44,867 bases of DNA, taken from Perkinsus chesapeaki (Eukaryota; Perkinsozoa; Perkinsida; Perkinsidae). Shown here piece after piece: positions 1 to 10,834 of this stretch. Below the pieces are notes generated by a model. The model saw nothing but the letters and a program-made list of their open reading frames with translations. It made no database searches and was not told the origin of the DNA. The stretch lies in the NCBI GenBank assembly GCA_013115145.1, contig JAAPAO010000267.1, forward strand, positions 1 to 44,867, in the 5' to 3' direction. Numbering within the stretch: position 1 is the stretch's first letter; each line of letters begins with the position of its first letter. The translations under genes and the position numbers were made by a program.

Positions 1-673
1 AAACGGAAATGAAACCGCGCTCGCATGAGCGAAGCGAAGTATCACAGATATACAAACGTCATGCATCTACAACCTAAACAATAGGCCCCCGCTGCCGCTG
101 CTGCTGCTGGTGGTGGTTGGACGTTCATAGGGTTCCATGGGAGCCCCGTTTGCTAAATTTTCCTAGCTGACCCGCTCTGCTATAACTGATGCATGACAGA
201 TTCTTATTGAAATTCCCGGAAAATTTCCGGCAACTTTTTAATTGAAATTTCCGGAAAATTTCCGGCAATTTTTTCATAGAAATTTCCAGGAAATTTTCCT
301 GAGTTTCTCTTTGTCAGCAATGAAATGTGCATATTCTCCACCACTGATGATGGAGCTCTCGCACGCACGCGATTAATAATCACATCTGTCTGTCGTCAGA
401 GTCATCCATCAAAAGCTTCCGTTGACCAACCTAACTCAACAGAAAAGGGCGGCAACTCGAACCAGTCCACTCGTCGGACCTTCACGGCGAAGCCTTTGGC
501 ATGGATCTTCATGGGCCTTGACGCCTGTGGCATGCTTACCCCACATATGGTTACTTCTGTAATACTGTGCCGAGTGCCGCCGTGGTGGTGCAGACTTGTC
601 TCAGATCCTGGTATCCTTCATTCCGCTTACAATACAGCGCATCAGTCGCCACACAGATCGGTTGAGCCGAAAA
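1..673. other. Upstream region with no firmly supported gene
   Basis: An open frame beginning with ATG at 325 runs to 681, but its sequence does not look clearly protein-like. Frames near 594-670 could hold an extra 5' exon of the ZZ-domain gene that follows, read in frame with it. The stretch also has a CTG/GGT-rich patch near 90-120 and the tandem palindromic repeat at 205-300. Confidence 0.4.
205..300. repeat. Short AT-rich tandem repeat of GGAAAATTTCC-like palindromes
   Basis: A unit of about 35 bp carrying AAATTTCCGGAAAATTTCCGG is present twice in full, followed by a third diverged copy (AAATTTCCAGGAAATTTTCC). Each unit is largely self-complementary. It lies upstream of the first recognisable gene. 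Function unknown. Confidence 0.7.
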
Positions 674-1616
674 ATGTATAAACGATATAAAGAACTTCGC
701 CCTGTTCTCCAGGTAAGTGGGAGCAGCTAGAGGTGTCAGAATACCTACCTCAGAGCCTTCTCCTGGCAATAACGCCAATTCCTCCTTTGAAGTCATTTGT
801 GCCAACACTACAGGCTATAGTCAATCAGGGCTGTGATGCCCCACAGATGAGCACTATCGGCCAGTGGGTCGTGTCCTTTCTAAAAGCTCTTTCAACCCTC
901 AGTTTCGACGCTCAAGTCCAGGTCGGCGGTATACACCTCGAACATCCTGTGTCTTGATGTCCTCTTCTTCAGGTAGTCACCATTATAGTGCCCAACTGGA
1001 TCCCTCTCATGCACAAAATAATAGTAAATTCTTCGTTATCTCAAACGCCTGTCGCCACCAAGGAGGAGCTCACTCACGAAGGTAGCGGCAGTAGCTTGCT
1101 GCTTGGCGGCGTTCTTCCTCCCAGGTGCCAGCTGTGATGGGTGTGGTTGCAAGCCGATCGTTGGTCCGCTGTTCAAGTGCCAAAGCTGTGCCTACGAGCT
1201 CTGCGGTGAGTGCTACCCGATGAGGAGCAGCATACACTGCCCCTTGCACGACTTCAATTGCGTTCTCCGTCCGAAGAAGCAACCGGTGGGTAAAAGGGCT
1301 CGTGGTCATTTCCTATTTTTCTATCAGATTAATGTTGACGAGGCGAGCAAGAAAACCAACACTTCAAACGCCAAAGAGGAGCCCGACGAACCCGAGACAG
1401 ACTCCAGTATAGGCACGGATACGGACGAGCAAACTTCGCAGGATGATGATGAGGAAGAAGAGACCGATGGATGCTGCTCTTCCGAGGTAGCGCATGCGTG
1501 CTAGGTGTTACCAGCATGGTGCACTCTGTCAGGAGAATAATGGCAATAACGGCATGAAGTGCCCTTTTGTTGAAGTTGCTAAGAAGGCTATCTCCCGAAA
1601 TGGTGAAAGGAGATAA
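674..1616 (+). CDS. ZZ-type zinc-finger protein
   Basis: Spliced exons 674-712, 754-921, 973-1081, 1125-1285, 1328-1486 and 1533-1616 give one open frame of about 239 codons. Introns are 41, 51, 43, 42 and 46 nt with GT-AG ends. The exon from 1125 encodes a ZZ zinc finger: the CDGC pair, then KCQSC, then LCGEC, then a spaced H...H pair and the usual aromatic before the end. ZZ fingers bind N-terminal peptides or histone tails in adaptor and ubiquitin-related proteins. The N-terminal half is mostly helical and unrecognised. After the finger comes a Glu/Asp/Thr-rich linker. The start ATG is a choice: the frame stays open upstream, so a further 5' exon is possible. If the 46-nt intron at 1487-1532 is not removed, the protein stops at 1504. 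The exact ZZ family is unknown. Confidence 0.6.
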
Positions 1617-2174
1617 CTCGGCAGAAGAAGGTTTCTTAAACTACTAGATAACATTAGATGGACTGCGCTTCCGCAGGAACAGTTGTTAAACCGGAATTAT
1701 TGAGGGCGTACGATGCAGCCGTTGGTATGCAAACAATAACAACAGCCTTCAAGTTTATTCGGGCAGTTCGATTCCTCCGTCGCGACTTTCCAACGATGCA
1801 TTGTTGAGTTACTTAGTATTAAGTTGCAAACAACGAGCAACGTGAATAAAACATCATTGAGACATAAGCTTGTCGGCAAGACAATCACACTTCTGTTCAA
1901 CAAGTAGCCGAATGCCCGGTGGCCTCGAAGGGTGACATAAACCCGAATGCCTCTTAGATGAACACACTTTTAATGGATTCCATTTGCTATTAAGATGGTA
2001 AACATTAAGATGGTATTAACATGCCTGACTGAGGCATGTCACTTAAGATCCGCTGTCTTGTATATAATACTCCAACTCAACTGTATTAACACTGAGCAAT
2101 CTCCGTTTACACTGGATGGAAACTACTAGTAGCTTCTTCTTCTTCTAATAACTCCTCCTCCCATCACCACCATC
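1617..2174. other. Convergent intergenic region
   Basis: This lies between the 3' ends of the ZZ gene (+) and the U2AF gene (-). No frame here splices into anything protein-like. It should hold both 3' UTRs. Confidence 0.5.
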
Positions 2175-3354
2175 TCACAGCTGAGCTTGATCAATGCCTC
2201 CTTGGGCCTCGGCTTCGCGGTTCCATTGATCTATCATAGCCCGGCGCTCCTCAGAAGTTTGTCTTTCGCGACCGCGATCTCTGTCACGACGGTCATCGCG
2301 GCCACCGCCACTGCGACGTCCGCGGTCTTCATGGTGATGATGGTGACCACCACGATGACCACGATCGCGACCTGAAATGATTGTGGCCGGGAATAAATAT
2401 ACTTTCCACGTACTTCTGGAACGGCGACGCTCTCTTGATCTCGATCTTGAACGGCTGCGATACTCCGGATGCTGCTCGTACATCTTACGGTACAATCTCC
2501 TGTGACGGGATGATGCAGGATACTTTAACCAGCATCATCGAGGCTACCTCCTCAGCTTCCTCGGTACATGCTTCCAATGGATGAAGTTACAGAAGCCACC
2601 TCGAGAACACTGAGCATCATCAAATTGACGGCACCTGTATGAGATGCCTGACATGCAATCTTCATAGTGCGCATAATCACTATGATGAAAAGCAGCAGCT
2701 AAGATACCACCTTACCCCCGCCCCGTAGCGAAGCTACTACCAACTAATTATTAACTACCTGGCTTCACTGAAATCCGTGACAGGTGAATACTCGGGCTGG
2801 ATTATACGGCCAGCATAGAATCTGATGAGTCACATACCATCACCACCTTCCACCACAGCTGATCACCTTCCTGTTAATTTCTGAATACATACTTCAGCGC
2901 TCTCCTCTTTAACGTATTTAACGTAGACGTTTCCAATCATATGGTCCCCAATATTATCAACGACCGCAAGATCCTCAATTTCCCCTATAAAATGAAACAG
3001 TCTTTCCTGCCAATCCGAATCCATTGTACCATAATTGGCCAGCTCTTGGAAGACTTCGTCATAGAACGCCTCGAAGTGTTCTTGAGCGGCATCGGCCTGC
3101 TCGTCAGCCACATCCTGGCCTTCAGCTAGAGCGATAGCGGCAGGAGGGTTCTGATGAGCAGGAGTGCAGACTAAGCAGCACAAGGGAAACTCTACCTGGT
3201 ACATGCCCTTAAGGAGGACCGTCTGACTCGATACCGGCCTATTATGCTGTCGGGAGCACTGGTCTCCGTGACGGCATGTACCAATCTTGAAATAGAAGGG
3301 ACAGTTTACACGGTCCTCCTCGGTACCAAAGATTCGGGCAAGATGCTCAGCCAT
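2175..3354 (-). CDS. U2AF1: U2AF small subunit (U2AF35), pre-mRNA splicing factor
   Basis: U2AF35 recognises the AG at 3' splice sites together with U2AF65. Exons (minus): 3354-3196, 3150-3030, 2984-2867, 2821-2759, 2634-2548, 2499-2414 and 2371-2175. The start MAEHLARIFGTEEDRVNCPF matches the family start. A first CCCH finger (CPFYFKIGTCRHGDQCSRQH), a U2AF-homology RRM containing GDHMIGNVYVKY, the SPVTDF segment, a second CCCH finger (CRQF...CSRGGFCNFIH) and an Arg/Ser plus Gly/His/Arg-rich tail follow in the usual order. Introns are 45, 45, 45, 124, 48 and 42 nt. The three 45-nt introns contain no in-frame stop, so the unspliced frame reads through them. The tail is RS/RD-rich with a His run. 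Confidence 0.96.
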
Positions 3355-3810
3355 TCAAGGTAAGAGGTAGCAGAGTATCCTTCTAACTACTGCTGCTGGA
3401 ATCCAATAAATAATTATTCACCCCCACAGGCTCATCCATATACATCTGACATGCCTCCACGATCCATCCCCAAATATGACCAGGGCACCGAAAGCGATAT
3501 TCAGCAGCAAAACCCACAAGCCGGAAGAGCAAAATTTCTTGTTTAGCTTACTATGAATGTGACTGCTACCTACTTAAACCTCGAAACACCCAAATTAACA
3601 TTATCGATTACATGGGCGTGCGCTTTTGTAAAAAAGCGATTAATTTTTCCAAGCTTTCCAGGACCGGTTCCTTGAACAAGACATCGTTTCCAGAATCGAT
3701 TCTGAGTTCCAAAATTGGTTTATTGAACGAGCGGTTGAATTCCAAAGGCACATGCCATGATGCCTCTACTTTGATGTAAATCGAACGTGAGTCAATCAGT
3801 TCAATTCTTA
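3355..3810. other. Divergent intergenic region
   Basis: This sits between the 5' end of U2AF (-) and the secreted-protein gene (+), so it should contain both promoters. I see no convincing core-promoter motif or small RNA gene. Confidence 0.5.
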
Positions 3811-4557
3811 ATGTTATCGATCCTGCTGTTGAACCTTGCTGGTGTTGCTGTCACCATTGCCAAAGAGACGAAATTTTACTGTCATTTCTATCAAGAGTTG
3901 CAGTCGGTATGTCTACAAAAGGTTGGTGATGAATTAAAAAGTATATCCAAACACACTGTCCATGCCTTCAAAAGTAACCCAGCAGAGCCCCTTTATACTA
4001 GCATCACTTGGCCGACTCGGCTTTCGTTTAATGGTCGTGCTGGAATTCTTGGTATTCCCGATGATGTTCTGCTACCATGGCCAGCTGACCACTATGCTAC
4101 GTTCAGGAAAACCGTCGTATTCGAAGGTCCTACCTACTATGATATGAGTTTCAAAGAAGAGGAAGACAATAAAAGATTCACAAAGTTGATGCCAATCTCG
4201 GCGCACACGATTGATCGTGACGGAAGATCAAATAATATCCTAGGCGAATTCATATCTGATCTGCCACAACCACTGGTAGCTACGGTAACGAGAGCAGAGA
4301 ATGGGGAAATATCCACAAACATTTCATATACTCTGCGGAAGGGGGGGAAGGTCAATTTAGAAAAGGTTAAAAGTACTGACGATGTTCGTGTGATGGTTCT
4401 GAAAAGAGGCCCAATCAAGGCGAAGGCATTCTTCTTCAGACTGCCTACTAAAACTGTTCAATACGGCCTTATGGTCTATACCGAAAACAAGTGTATTATA
4501 CTGTATAAAGCTGATCAAATACGCTTGAGAGGGCATCACAAGCTGTCACCAGGGTGA
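3811..4557 (+). CDS. Putative secreted protein, no recognised family
   Basis: This is a single exon of 248 residues. The ATG at 3811 is chosen because it begins a typical signal peptide (MLSILLLNLAGVAVTIA, then AKETKF); an in-frame GTG at 3787 gives no better start. The mature part has two cysteines near the N-terminus (YCH..., SVCLQK) and one near the C-terminus, a WPxxxxATF segment and a mixed alpha/beta-looking remainder with no membrane segment. The lack of introns is unusual beside its neighbours. Many protist parasites have such small secreted families, but I cannot assign a function. Confidence 0.75.
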   Translation: MLSILLLNLAGVAVTIAKETKFYCHFYQELQSVCLQKVGDELKSISKHTVHAFKSNPAEPLYTSITWPTRLSFNGRAGILGIPDDVLLPWPADHYATFRKTVVFEGPTYYDMSFKEEEDNKRFTKLMPISAHTIDRDGRSNNILGEFISDLPQPLVATVTRAENGEISTNISYTLRKGGKVNLEKVKSTDDVRVMVLKRGPIKAKAFFFRLPTKTVQYGLMVYTENKCIILYKADQIRLRGHHKLSPG

Positions 4558-5239
4558 GCTATTAGTTTCACTTGAGACACTACATTTGTATTAATGCAGA
4601 TACATCATCGACCGTCATACCGGGCAATCCTTGGATCTTATTCAGCTTTAATCACCTTGACCGTGTTAAACATTGTATTTATCGAATCTTATATCAATGC
4701 ATGTTTTAAGATGTATCGTTGTTGTTAGAATTCGTGTAGAGTTTGAGTGAGATGCTTGCCTCTATAACCGTGCATCGATAACACCACGCCCATTTGCTGG
4801 CTAAAGCGTCGTTGCGGCGACTACCACATCTCCGCTCGCCTCGCAGCAATCGATGACACTTAATAACACAACATGAATACAATAACATAATCATGTTGAT
4901 ATTCAAGTCTGTTGCTTAGACCGCCTTGTCGGCGGGAACCTAGGTCGATTTCCGCGAGCAACGGCAGGGGGTTTGATACCGCCAGGTAGCATCTCGTGTA
5001 GCGTCTGCGCCGCTGCTGTGATCGGGATGGCGACCTACAACAACATGTGCTTCATTTGATATAAATAGACAAGAGAACGAACGGCTTAACATCACCGGGA
5101 CGACAAGACAAAGCCTGAATCCCTTTTATAGAATCCAGCAATCTCTTTCGATGGGCATGTCAAATTCGATCGCTATGAAAAGCTAAGCGAAGTGGGCCTT
5201 TATTTTGATGCACTTTGTAGAATAGAGATACTAGAACTG
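4558..5239. other. Convergent intergenic region
   Basis: The short open frames here are not protein-like and do not splice into neighbours. An AATAAA lies just past the stop of the minus-strand gene (near 5195-5205), compatible with its 3' UTR. Confidence 0.45.
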
Positions 5240-6407
5240 TTATACCGGCAATCGCAGAAGGAGTCTGGTGTTAGACTGCAAAGGCGAATGCTGAAGCAAG
5301 AAATGATAAAATAACCGTCTCACCGCCAGAAGCCTCTCGATAGTTTCCGTTAGTTCATCATCCATAACGCTTCTTAAGCAGGCGAGGCGTAGACTGTTGA
5401 ACCCTGTTATTAGTGGCTTTCGGGCCGCCAACTTGAGAATGAAGCTCAATCTGAATGAACGTCGGAGCGGGTGAGACGTGCCACAAATCTAATGTTTGAT
5501 TAGATCGCATTGGCCTGGCCACTCACCTCTCCAGCTGCACTCTACGCGCAACAACTTCGCCCTTTGGTGGTTCACTCCGCAATCGGGCCAGAGCGTACCG
5601 AGAATCGCTCTGATGAGACTGCCTTTTGCGAAGCACGTTACTCAAGCTCATTGTCCCCAATGCTACGGACAGCTGGAACGAAAGGCTTGGTTGTTACAGC
5701 AACCAGAGCGAGGCTTGTAACTCACCCTTCTTTCTATTTGCCGATGACGATTCACGTCTGCCGCCGTCAGTGCCTGATGGCTGCGCAAGTCACCCCTGAG
5801 ACGGAATAGGAGCCTATTAGGTGATGTTGGCGTTACTGTAGCCTCCGGGCATGTGCCTGGCTGACTGTGGCGCTGATGTGGGATTGCCATATGAACGACT
5901 TGAAGACATAAATTCTCCATTGACCGAACGCTCCTTGCAGAAGGAGCAGTATCTGATTTTAAGGGTCAAAATGAGCAGCGGATATGCGCGAGCAGTTTTT
6001 ACACCTTTCGCTTTATCCACATCGACACTGTGAGGGCAGACGACATCAGCAGGCGACACTCGAACACGGACACTTTCAGAGAACAACAGATCTGAGCAGC
6101 GCACCTGGGCGATTAAATTACCCCAAAGTCCTCACTTTGCCGAGTCGGCTGAACGACCACCGGAGCAGTTGCCGCCTTAGGACAAGCGCAAGGCGCCCAG
6201 CGGCCCGTTGGCGTTGATGGAGTGACGATCCTGGAGCAAGCCAGGTCGTCTCTGGGCTACTGGGACCGCCTTACGCCTGATCCTCTCTACAAGGGCAGTC
6301 GCACGAGCAACAGCGTCGTCTATTTCCCAGAGGACTTTGCCGTTGCAATCAATTGGTGTATCGGTAGCTTTATCTACCAATGGAGCTTTGCAGCGAATGA
6401 CGATGTC
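5240..6407 (-). CDS. SFI1-like centrin-binding repeat protein (5' end not resolved)
   Basis: Exons (minus): 6407-6275, 6230-6136, 6104-6068, 6027-6005, 5952-5837, 5795-5726, 5672-5527, 5450-5324 and 5290-5240. They keep frame throughout and give 265 codons. Introns are 44, 31, 40, 52, 41, 53, 76 and 33 nt. The predicted protein is helical and basic. It repeats the Sfi1 signature L-L-x3-F/L-x2-W-R: LLQGAFGQWR is an exact match, VLRRQLLRWS matches, and LITGFNSLR is a variant with Leu for Trp. Sfi1 repeats form long helices that bind centrins at centrosomes and basal bodies. A further N-terminal exon, possibly the ATG frame at 6649-6410, is likely. One exon is only 23 nt. The family call rests on the repeat motif alone. 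Confidence 0.6.
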
Positions 6408-6654
6408 CTTAGCTCACATCGCTGAGGCAATGGTGTGTGGCTGGCTGCTAGGTCGACTGAGACGTGGAACTGCTCTCCCCTTGTGATCGAGCCAGAACCA
6501 CTTCTTTCTGGTGTGTGTTGCCGACTTCTGTCCTCCGATAAACACCTCCGGCTTTCAGTAACGTACACTGGCCTTTGATGAGATAATCTAGCATGTAGAC
6601 TACTCGCCCCCCGGGGATGCTCCGCGCTGTTGGCTTTCAGTTGAGTCATTTACC

Positions 6655-8332
6655 AATATAACGCCTATCCTTGATTGCCGGTCACTAAACTACTAACACG
6701 TCCTCACCTACAGTATTTACATACTCTCTATTCGCGGAAGTACAAGTGGAACAGCACAAATATAATCACCTCGAACCGCCCGTAAATCGATCATACCGTC
6801 CTGGGTTTGGTGCACGCGGTATCTTGTCAAGGTTTATTGTCAAAAATTTCTCTTAAGGATTTTTTGAGAATATAAAGCTGCATTGAGATATGTTGTCAAG
6901 CTCTTGTCTAAGCCGAGCCCATTTCTGGCCGAGTCTGCTCAACAATACTATCTTTTACTCAGATGTCCGTCGACCGATCTGAACTTTCCTCCAAGGTTCC
7001 TTGCCAAGATATGTAGCCTACGTTATGTGGGGCGACCACCTCATCGTATTGCTAGTGTACATTTTCGCGAGATGCGTGTGAAACCGTTTACATGTCCGGT
7101 GTCTTGGGGAACGGTTGTTGTTGTTGTTGTTTCAGCTTATAGTCCGACGTCCCTTGGGCTTAGTCAGACTCCAGTTTACCGTATCTTGCCTTGTGTAAGC
7201 CTTGTTGTTGGAAGTAGTACCATGCGACACATTGTTCTAGTTGGGGAAAGGTGTGAGCGTATTCCTCCGCGGAGGATCCGGCTATCGATTGTATATTATT
7301 GAGATACTTCACAACACAACAACAAGTGCTAAAGAGCCAATGCGAATACGGATACAACAACGTCCATGTTGAGAGATTGGTCCCACCGTATCTGAACTCG
7401 GGTCAAATCTTGATGAATATATCGGGCAACTGTTACCGTGACAGAACCATCGGCTGATGAATCCCAGTGGCACGTTGCTGAGTGATGCAACCTGATGATA
7501 AGCTATGCTGCTTCTTCATAAATGGCTTGGGTTACCCAGCTCCCTTTTCCTGTATTGTCACCGATACTATGTACTTGAAGTTGTCACTTGCTTCCTGAGG
7601 GAGGAGAGCAAGTATGATGAGTAACCCAGACATCATCCATTATCTTCTTCGTCATCATCTACAACGTCTATCTTTTACCGGTGAATATGGTTTTACCAGT
7701 CCTTGGCGATCGAGGCGAGAGGTAGTAGCGACGGATAACTCTCAAGAGGATTCCTAGTGCATCGGCCTAGTGCAACTACCGACAATTTCTCAGTGGTAAA
7801 AGAAACACACTGTAGAGCCAGCAGTGAGCAGTGGGCAGCCTCCTCCCTCTCTGGTAAAAAGTACCTTGAGCTTTCCCACCACCTTGAGGCCTATTTGATC
7901 TGCCCACTGTTGTGCTCTCTTAGCCTCGTATTCGTCACCTGACTTGATCGTGGACCGTAGCACTTGCCGGACCTAGAAGGGCGGCGGCGGCGGCGGTCTG
8001 GAGGGCTATACTAGACCGATAGCACTGACCAAGTCCGTGGTGACGTCCTCCATACCCACAAACGATGTGATCTCTTGAACCATTATATACCCACTAAAGG
8101 GGACAATTGACACAATTGACTCAACTCAAGGGCGACGGCATATAGCAGTGCACAAGAGCGATACAACAACATGGTCGCAGGTGGCATCTAGGGCAGCAGT
8201 GACCCGCAGTTGGTCATGCTCGGGCAGCAGCAGCCACCGCCGCATCACTCTCCCATCGAAAGCTTGTGCTTATGGATATCGCCGATTGACTCTGACACAA
8301 GAAAAAGACACTTAGCAAGGGGTCATAGAGGA
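6655..8332. other. Stretch without a confident gene
   Basis: A 139-codon plus-strand frame at 6883-7302 opens only with TTG and lacks recognisable features. Another lies at 7757-7942. The stretch includes a GTT run near 7110-7135 and a CGG run near 7980-7997. Neither frame links by splicing to a recognisable protein. Long UTRs, a non-coding RNA or a fast-evolving gene are all possible. Confidence 0.35.
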
Positions 8333-8657
8333 GGAACATCTGATGCTTCCGGTTAGGAACATCTGATGCTCCCGGTTTGGAACATCTGATGCTTCCGGTT
8401 AGGAACATCTGATGCTTCCGGTTAGGAACCCATCTGATGCTTCCGGTTAGGAACCCATCTGATGCTTCCGGTTAGGAACATCTGATGCTTCCGGTTAGGA
8501 ACATCTGATGCTCCCGGTTAGGAACATCTGATGCTTCCGGTTAGTAACCCATCTGATGCTCCCGGTTAGGAACATCTGATGCTCCCGGTTAGGAACATCT
8601 GATGCTCCCGGTTAGGAACATCTGATGCTTCCGGTTAGGAACCCATCTGATGCTCCC
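8333..8657. repeat. Minisatellite, 23/25-bp unit, 14 copies
   Basis: The unit GGAACATCTGATGCTTCCGG(TTA) occurs 14 times head to tail. Two changes alternate among copies: a 2-bp CC insertion (GGAACCCATCTG) and a TTCC/TCCC switch. Copies are nearly identical, which points to recent expansion or homogenisation. It lies just past the 3' end of the coiled-coil gene. Confidence 0.95.
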
Positions 8658-8755
8658 TTTTCCGCCTCCACATCAGAAACACTGTTCAATCCCCGAGGAA
8701 CACATTCCTGTGAGGCCAGTTTATCCCCTGACACTCAGCCCCCTATCGCAGCTGA

Positions 8756-10679
8756 CTAGCTCGATCCGAAATAAACCCGGCAAGTATCCCGCCCCCTCGA
8801 CCCCTCACCAAAGCTGGAGCTATTAGAGAGCCCGGCCGAATTAGGGGTGTTCCTCGCCGTTCGATCGCCTTCACTTCTTCCGATGTCAGCAGCGGCCAAA
8901 AGACGGTTCTTGACGTCTATCTCAGCCCGCAGTTCTTCCACTTCCTCCTCCAGGACGTGCACTTTTCGACGAAGCTCCGAGTTTTCGCTCTAACAACGGC
9001 ATACCAATTTCAGCCAGACAGATAAATCTGACCATCAGTCTGGTGACTTCCTTCGGATCGCTCTCATTCATCGGCATGGAATCCGACAACTCCGGTGACT
9101 CCATAATAACCGGTGCGCTGGTGTCTCCGGCCTCGGAGACATCGCTCCCGATTCCAACAGACTCGCCCTATCACAGCGGCGCCCTGTCACCAAATCCCAC
9201 TGCTACCCGACCTTACCTGGTCCTCTTTGGGTTCCTCCTGTTGCTGAGATCTGGTGGCTTCAGCGAGCTCGGCCGCCTCTCTGGCTCGCATAGCCGCCAC
9301 CGCAGCCTAGACACCAGTAGCCAGTACCATGATAAGACCAGGATGCCTGCTACCTTCACATCGCCACCTGCTGCTTCGAGCTCCGCAAGACTTATATGCC
9401 TCACCTGACACAACGGAACACATTCGATTATAACCAGGAGGTCGGTTGAACGCTGCTGCCCCCGATCGAAGTAAACTCATATATAGATGCACACAAATCG
9501 ATTGGATTTTCTAACGGATGAGGATCTCACCTTCTGAACAACCATCGGAGGCGGTCGCGCTGCTGCTGCTGCTGCTGTTCCGATAGCTGCAGTACTCCTG
9601 GATGTAGCAGACGGAGGAGGGCCCGCCAAACTAGATCCGCTAGCACCTCGAGCAGACTGTAGGAGATCCGTCAGTGAATTCATGCCTGGGGGGAGGGGCC
9701 TTCAGAAGGGACAAGCTCCGTTCCGACCCACTTTGTAATGGTAATGAGCTTATTGAACGGCCAAGAGAGTTGCCCGTCATCTGAAGCCTCTGCGTGTAGT
9801 TGTACATCCCTATACGGAAAGAACACTAACTGTCAAATGCTCAAAGTGCCTTACTTGGCGGGGCTCCCTCCGATCCCGGCAGACAGGCTTCGATTCTAGG
9901 AGTACCAAAGGGCATCTGAAGGTCCGACCCCTGCCCTCGAACAATGCCCCTCCCTTGAGCCTTACCATAGCTGCGCTTGACCCGGGTCCCGATTGAAACG
10001 AAGAGCGCTGGACAGGTGTCGTCGGGACAGTCTGAAAAAAATGGTAGACGTGCCCGACTCAACGCCGTCCCATTGCGGAAATCTACCCATGGGTAGATTG
10101 GGTTGACGAGGACAAAAATGATGGAAAAATTTCGCAGAATCTCTGGCAAATTTTGGGACATCTCGATATGGAAGCGTATTTGATGAGGATATTTCAAACA
10201 CTCAACTGGGAGAGGCCGACACCGCTCACCTGAGTGCCAAAAGCAGCTCTGGCCGTCTGGGGCAGCTGAGAAGGAAGTTGCTGCATTGTGGCTGATAGAG
10301 CCAAGGGTGGCATTGCGAATGCTCCCAGTGATGCCCTTTGGCCTGCCAGCGGCGGAGCGTAACCCTTAGGAGCGTATATTGACATCTGAGACTGGCTAGA
10401 TGGAGTGTTGTGTGCTTTACCGCCACCCACCACTTACCCCGCGCGGAGCTGGGACCGTCTCCACAGGTCGTGAGTCCCGGCGAGTGACCGGCTGAGGCCG
10501 AATAATATAGATGATGCGGAGGCGTGGCTTACTGTTCCAGGCTCCGCTGCCACTGAGGACGGCGGGGCCATCTCATCCGATGCTCGTCGATTCTGCGGCT
10601 GAGAAGGCATGGCGGTGAAGGGAGGAAGGTTTGCCCAGTTGGGAGCGTTGGGAAGGACAGGGCTCGGCTGGGGGAACAT
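8756..10679 (-). CDS. Pro/Ser-rich protein with C-terminal coiled coil
   Basis: Exons (minus): 10679-10533, 10491-10438, 10391-10230, 10031-9966, 9915-9855, 9809-9732, 9685-9531, 9404-9354, 9306-9217, 9167-9033 and 8989-8756. These total 1233 nt and encode exactly 410 residues with all phases consistent. The N-terminal half is Pro/Ser/Gln-rich and low in complexity, starting MFPQPSPVLPNAPNW. A helical Ala/Glu-rich stretch (AAMRAREAAELAEATRSQQQ) follows. The C-terminus carries a classic coiled coil (ENSELRRKVHVLEEEVEELR) and then a Ser-rich tail. No enzyme or known domain is visible. It could be a scaffold or cytoskeletal adaptor, but I cannot name a family. Introns are mostly 41-50 nt, with larger ones of 198 and 126 nt. 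Confidence 0.72.
10080..10099. repeat. Perfect 20-bp palindrome in an intron
   Basis: AATCTACCCATGGGTAGATT is its own reverse complement. It lies in the 198-nt intron of the coiled-coil gene. Confidence 0.8.
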
Positions 10680-10834
10680 GAACGATAATACTGTGGAATA
10701 TGAAATGGAGGAACCGGGATTCGAACTCGAGTCAGTTCTGAAGGCAACAACTGAGTAATGGTGTCAAAAGACAGCATGACATAGGGCCAGGGCAGCAAGC
10801 CCTTATACCTAAGTAGACGACGGCCAGTTACACA

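Noticed and set aside
6883-7302. 139-codon open frame as a gene
   Set aside because: It opens only at TTG, is low in complexity in places (GTT run) and shows no domain, leader or splice partner.
8333-8657. CRISPR array
   Set aside because: Units are directly adjacent without unique spacers, and the window is eukaryotic.
10705-10790. tRNA-like T-arm (GTTCGAATCCCGG on the minus strand)
   Set aside because: One T-stem pair is mismatched and no acceptor stem partner or anticodon arm can be drawn upstream.
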